In this document: positions 61,306 through 64,000 of the stretch, piece after piece
Position numbering within the stretch: position 1 is the stretch's first letter
Layout: every line of letters starts with the position of its first letter
NCBI GenBank assembly: GCA_017301975.1
Contig: JAFLEI010000003.1
Location: 221,853-285,852 of the forward strand
Length of the DNA: 64,000 nt
Direction: 5' to 3'
DNA from: Verrucomicrobiota bacterium
GTDB taxonomy: Bacteria > Verrucomicrobiota > Verrucomicrobiia > Verrucomicrobiales > Verrucomicrobiaceae
Notes under the pieces: model-generated
The model's input: the letters and a program-made list of their open reading frames with translations, nothing else
Databases searched by the model: none
Told to the model about the DNA's origin: nothing
Program-made: the position numbers and the translations under genes

Positions 61306-61578
61306 ATGATGGCCGACGCAATGACCCCGGAACAGCTTTCTAAATTCATGGATCGGGTCTGCCCCAAATATGGCGTGTGCCTGCCGCCCGATGTCCGCCG
61401 CTCCATTCTGGACCGTGAGGTGCTGGAGGTGAATGAGATTCCCAGACTGCTGCTGGAAAGCGAAGGCCCGGGCGAATGGTGGGGCCTGCATCTGCTGCGA
61501 AGCATCCGTGACGAGCTTGAGCGGTTCATCTCGGAGCGCGGGATCATGGAGGAGTGGCGGGTTCATGAAAGCGCTTAA
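61306..61578 (+). CDS. 90-residue hypothetical protein
   Basis: A soluble, helix-rich protein: MTPEQLSKFMDRVCPKYGVC, LPPDVRRSILDREVLEVNEI and WWGLHLLRSIRDELERFISE. No family recognised. Two adjacent ATGs (61306 and 61309) are possible starts; the longer frame from 61258 is less likely. Coding character is moderate. Confidence 0.55.
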   Translation: MMADAMTPEQLSKFMDRVCPKYGVCLPPDVRRSILDREVLEVNEIPRLLLESEGPGEWWGLHLLRSIRDELERFISERGIMEEWRVHESA

Positions 61579-61582
61579 TGCT

Positions 61583-61777
61583 GCCATGATCGTTCGACTC
61601 TGCGTCTCCCCGAGCTCAGGAAGCCGTAGCGCCACCATGATCGTTCAGCACTGCGCCTGCTTCGAAGCTCGATTCAGGAAGCCCGTAGGGCTGGCACAAT
61701 GGTAGCCGTGGGTGCCAACCCACGGTTTGCGGTCAGCATATCGTTTCCAAATTTGGAGAACCGCGTAGCGGTGACAC
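61583..61777. repeat. direct repeats and CCGTGGGT-family REP in the gap before the GT2 gene
   Basis: Imperfect direct repeats beginning ccatgatcgttc (about 61583 and 61636), each ending in a caggaagcc(c)gtag phrase, then GTAG plus hairpin ccgtgggt-gcca-acccacgg (61702-61725) and the module gaaccgcgtagcggtgacac (61758-61777), as at 54382-54456. This fills most of the 334-base gap 61579-61912; the rest (61778-61912) shows nothing recognisable. Confidence 0.75.
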
Positions 61778-61912
61778 ATCACAATGCGCTCCGCGGGCAA
61801 TAGGCGGGAATGAATAATCCAAGGGGCCGCAATGTCCGCATTCCAAAAGACCTTGCACTCCAGTTCCAGTTGCGGCGCAACTGGGCTGCTTTGCGCTGGC
61901 GCACAGAATCCT

Positions 61913-63415
61913 CTACACCTCCACCGGCACCGGCTGCGGCGCTTGGAAAGCGGACATCGAAAACCGCTTCATCAGCGAGCCCGATGCCACGTAGCCAAAG
62001 CCGAAGAAGAACAGCAGCAGGAAGGGGATGCTGCCCCACTGGCCGCGCTGCGCGGCGAGGGCGATCATCCAGCCGAAGTAGCCGGTGAGCAGAACTTCGA
62101 TCCACAGGGCGATGGACTTGCCCGCCTTGTAGATGGAGCGCTGCTTGCTGGCCTGCGCTTTGTTTTCGATGCCATACTTCGGCGTGCGCACGAATTCGGA
62201 GGACTGATTGAGCAGCGCCTCCAGCACGGCCTTGCCGTTGTTGATGCTCATGCCGATGCCGAGCGCGAGCAGCATGGGCACATACGGCAGCGCCTTGATC
62301 CAGCCCCAGCGGCCCTGGGCTCCCTGCGCGGTCATGTAAAAGACGATGACGCTGAGGGAGGCAAAGAAGAACACGGGCACGTCCACAAACACCGCCTTGT
62401 GCCAGGAACTGCCCATCACGAAATTCGCGGGGTACATCAGCACCAGGGTGCAAAGCGTGAGCAGGTAGGCGAAATTGGAGGTGAGGTGGGAGGTGGCCTC
62501 GATCTTCAGGCGCAGGGGGATGTCGCTGCGCCACACGTTGCCGAGGGTCTTTTTGCACACCTGGATGCTGCCCTTCGTCCAGCGGTGCTGCTGGCTCTTG
62601 AAGCCGTCCATGTCCGGCGGGAGCTCGGCGGGGACGACGACGTCCTTGAGGTAGATGAATTTCCAGCCTTTGAGCTGCGCGCGGTAGCTAAGGTCCAGAT
62701 CCTCCGTGAGGGTGTCGTGCTGCCAGCCGCCGCCGGTTTCGATGGCCTTGCGCCGCCAGATGCCGGCGGTGCCGTTGAAGTTCAAAAACTCGCCGTGGCG
62801 GCTGCGGGCCGTCTGCTCCAGCACGAGGTGGCCGTCCAGAAACAGCGCCTGCAGCTTGGTGAGCAGGGAGAAATTCTTGTTCAGGTGCCCCCAGCGCGCC
62901 TGCACCATGCCGACTTTTTCGTCGGAGAAATGATGAATCACCTGCTTGAGGTAGTCTGGTGCCGGCTGGAAGTCGGCGTCGAAAATGCAGATGTACTCGC
63001 CCTTGGCGGTGGCCATGCCTTCGTCCAAAGCGCCGGCCTTGAAGCCGTTGCGGTTGGTGCGGTGGCGGTACTCGATGTCGTAGCCCCGGGCCTTCAGATC
63101 GGCGGAAAGCGCCTCGGCGTGGGCGGCGGTTTCATCGGTGGAATCGTCCAGCACCTGGATCTGCAGGCGGTCGCGCGGGTAGTCCAGGGCGCTGACGGTG
63201 CGCAGGAGGTTCGCCACCACGTGGAGCTCATTGAAGATGGGAAGCTGCACAGTGACGACCGGCAGCTCGGCAAATTCATGGAGGGGCACCGGGATGTCCT
63301 TCCGGTGCTTCCAGAAATGGTATAACACCTTGATTCTGTGCGCGCCAAAGGCGGACAGGGCGGTGAAGACGAGGATGTAGCTGGTAAACCAGAAGAAATT
63401 ATCCCACACAATCAT
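61913..63415 (-). CDS. processive membrane glycosyltransferase family 2 (cellulose-synthase-like)
   Basis: A 500-residue protein: one N-terminal TM (FWFTSYILVFTALSAFGA), a GT2 domain with Asp90-Asp91 (VLDDSTDETAA), DAD at 146-148, TED at 237-239 and QQHRW at 275-279, then several C-terminal TM segments. This DD/DxD/TED/QxxRW set marks processive synthases (cellulose, beta-glucan or related glycolipid). No PilZ domain or partner gene is visible, so the product is unknown. The ATG at 63413-63415 begins MIVWDNFFWF. Confidence 0.92.
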   Translation of the reverse strand: MIVWDNFFWFTSYILVFTALSAFGAHRIKVLYHFWKHRKDIPVPLHEFAELPVVTVQLPIFNELHVVANLLRTVSALDYPRDRLQIQVLDDSTDETAAHAEALSADLKARGYDIEYRHRTNRNGFKAGALDEGMATAKGEYICIFDADFQPAPDYLKQVIHHFSDEKVGMVQARWGHLNKNFSLLTKLQALFLDGHLVLEQTARSRHGEFLNFNGTAGIWRRKAIETGGGWQHDTLTEDLDLSYRAQLKGWKFIYLKDVVVPAELPPDMDGFKSQQHRWTKGSIQVCKKTLGNVWRSDIPLRLKIEATSHLTSNFAYLLTLCTLVLMYPANFVMGSSWHKAVFVDVPVFFFASLSVIVFYMTAQGAQGRWGWIKALPYVPMLLALGIGMSINNGKAVLEALLNQSSEFVRTPKYGIENKAQASKQRSIYKAGKSIALWIEVLLTGYFGWMIALAAQRGQWGSIPFLLLFFFGFGYVASGSLMKRFSMSAFQAPQPVPVEV

Positions 63416-63580
63416 ATCGGGAAGAGGAAACAGGGCACAGGGGCGCAATCAATCTCCACCAGTCACCAACAATCAAGCAGCATTTCGGGTGCCATTAGGG
63501 GCGGGATTTTTAAGCGTGACGTGGAGGCAGGCGCTACTTGGGGGCGGGAGGCGTTGATTGGCGGAGATGAATGAAGGCCC

Positions 63581-63898
63581 CGCGCTGCATGGACGTAGGA
63601 CGGTCGTGGCGACAGCCCGCCCGTCCATCAGCGTGCTGCAAACGCCGTGCGGGTGCGGGCGTCCTGGCAGTCGGGCGGTTTGGCGGAGGGGGTAGTGGAT
63701 GTTGCAGCGTCTTCGACGCCAAACACGGCCGACCTACGACCGGCGCGCTGCATGGACGTAGGACGGTCGTGGCGACAGCCCGCCCGTCCATCAGCGTGCT
63801 GCAAACGCCGTGCGGGTGCGGGCGTCCTGGCAGTCGGGCGGTTTGGCGGAGGGGGTAGTGGATGTTGCAGCGTCTTCGACGCCAAACACGGCCGACCT
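63581..63898. repeat. 155-bp repeat in tandem, 163-bp period (REP/BIME-like)
   Basis: 63581-63735 and 63744-63898 look identical by eye (start offset 163). Each contains GTAG (63595 and 63758) followed by the gtggcgacagcccgcccgtc core shared with 51833, and the first ends in CTAC (63734-63737). Of the 585-base gap 63416-64000, 63416-63580 and 63899-64000 show no gene or recognisable signal. Confidence 0.85.
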
Positions 63899-64000
63899 GC
63901 TATGAGGGCATTGTCAAAGGTGAGTTGTTGTTTTTCTTCGTGTTCCTTTTTTTGGGGGAGACTACGGCGAGTTTTTTCGCCTAGTGTTTGGGGGTGTGTT

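Noticed and set aside
61832..63325. Plus-strand open frame of about 500 codons opposite the GT2 gene
   Set aside because: The minus strand has the full D,D,TED,QxxRW set; the plus frame has no domain.
63581..63898. Tandem repeat considered as a CRISPR array
   Set aside because: Only two 155-bp units with an 8-bp separator; no short repeat/spacer pattern and no cas genes.
1..64000. tRNA, rRNA, riboswitch or prophage genes
   Set aside because: I saw no tRNA cloverleaf arms, rRNA stretches, known riboswitch cores or phage structural genes; a covariance-model scan would be the decisive test.

Overview
The window looks like chromosomal DNA of a GC-rich member of the Verrucomicrobiota, most likely a Verrucomicrobiaceae-type bacterium (Prosthecobacter/Verrucomicrobium-like). 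That placement is inferred from family content: PSD1/PSCyt cytochrome-type proteins, a PVC-type haem-binding domain fused to a sorbosone-dehydrogenase-like propeller, formylglycine sulfatases, a neutral-ceramidase-like protein, several PQQ-like propellers, a PEP-CTERM protein, and a Ser/Thr kinase overlapping an ECF-type sigma factor. I see no rRNA, tRNA, CRISPR array, prophage or intact insertion sequence.

Layout. 1-1.1 kb: the 5' end of tsaD (minus), an apparently broken and an intact mini-lipoprotein, and a CPXCG-type protein. 1.1-9.4 kb: secreted and periplasmic catabolic proteins (triple-haem propeller, sugar isomerase/epimerase, ceramidase-like protein, PQQ-like propeller). 9.5-13.9 kb: tex, two lipoproteins and a basic Ala/Lys-rich protein. 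14.0-19.1 kb: a NirJ/AhbC-type radical SAM protein, an ammonium transporter downstream of a Roadblock-like gene pair, and a class V aminotransferase. 19.3-20.9 kb: three small membrane-protein genes separated by an 84-bp repeat, resembling a cassette array. 21.1-25.2 kb: a secreted isomerase/epimerase and a giant TPR protein.

25.3-29.1 kb: a tight six-gene unit (SDR, Sel1 lipoprotein, ROK kinase, unknown, SIS protein, membrane protein), mostly joined by 4-bp ATGA overlaps, that alternates sugar-metabolism genes with small unknown ones. 29.1-37.2 kb: PEP-CTERM protein, MetE-like protein, aldose epimerase/PP2C pair, and a kinase fusion with its sigma factor. 37.2-46.7 kb: aspS, sulfatase, ECF sigma factor, dtd, an HNH gene pair, amidohydrolase, a GT39-like membrane protein and pyrimidine-nucleoside phosphorylase. 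46.7-57.8 kb: PSD1 protein, PQQ-like propeller, Gfo/Idh oxidoreductase, HtrA protease, TatD-like hydrolase and pyruvate kinase. 57.8-64 kb: peptidoglycan-related envelope genes, a tandem duplication of a (DUF3309-like + Tyr-rich lipoprotein) module, and a processive GT2.

The strongest non-genic signal is a set of small hairpin repeats in the intergenic gaps. Many start with GTAG, and several are paired head-to-head with a terminal CTAC, which is the architecture of REP/BIME elements mobilised by RAYT (TnpA-REP) proteins. At least four sequence families are present, one as a 163-bp-period tandem at the right end. Two copies overlap the TAG stop codon of the adjacent gene.
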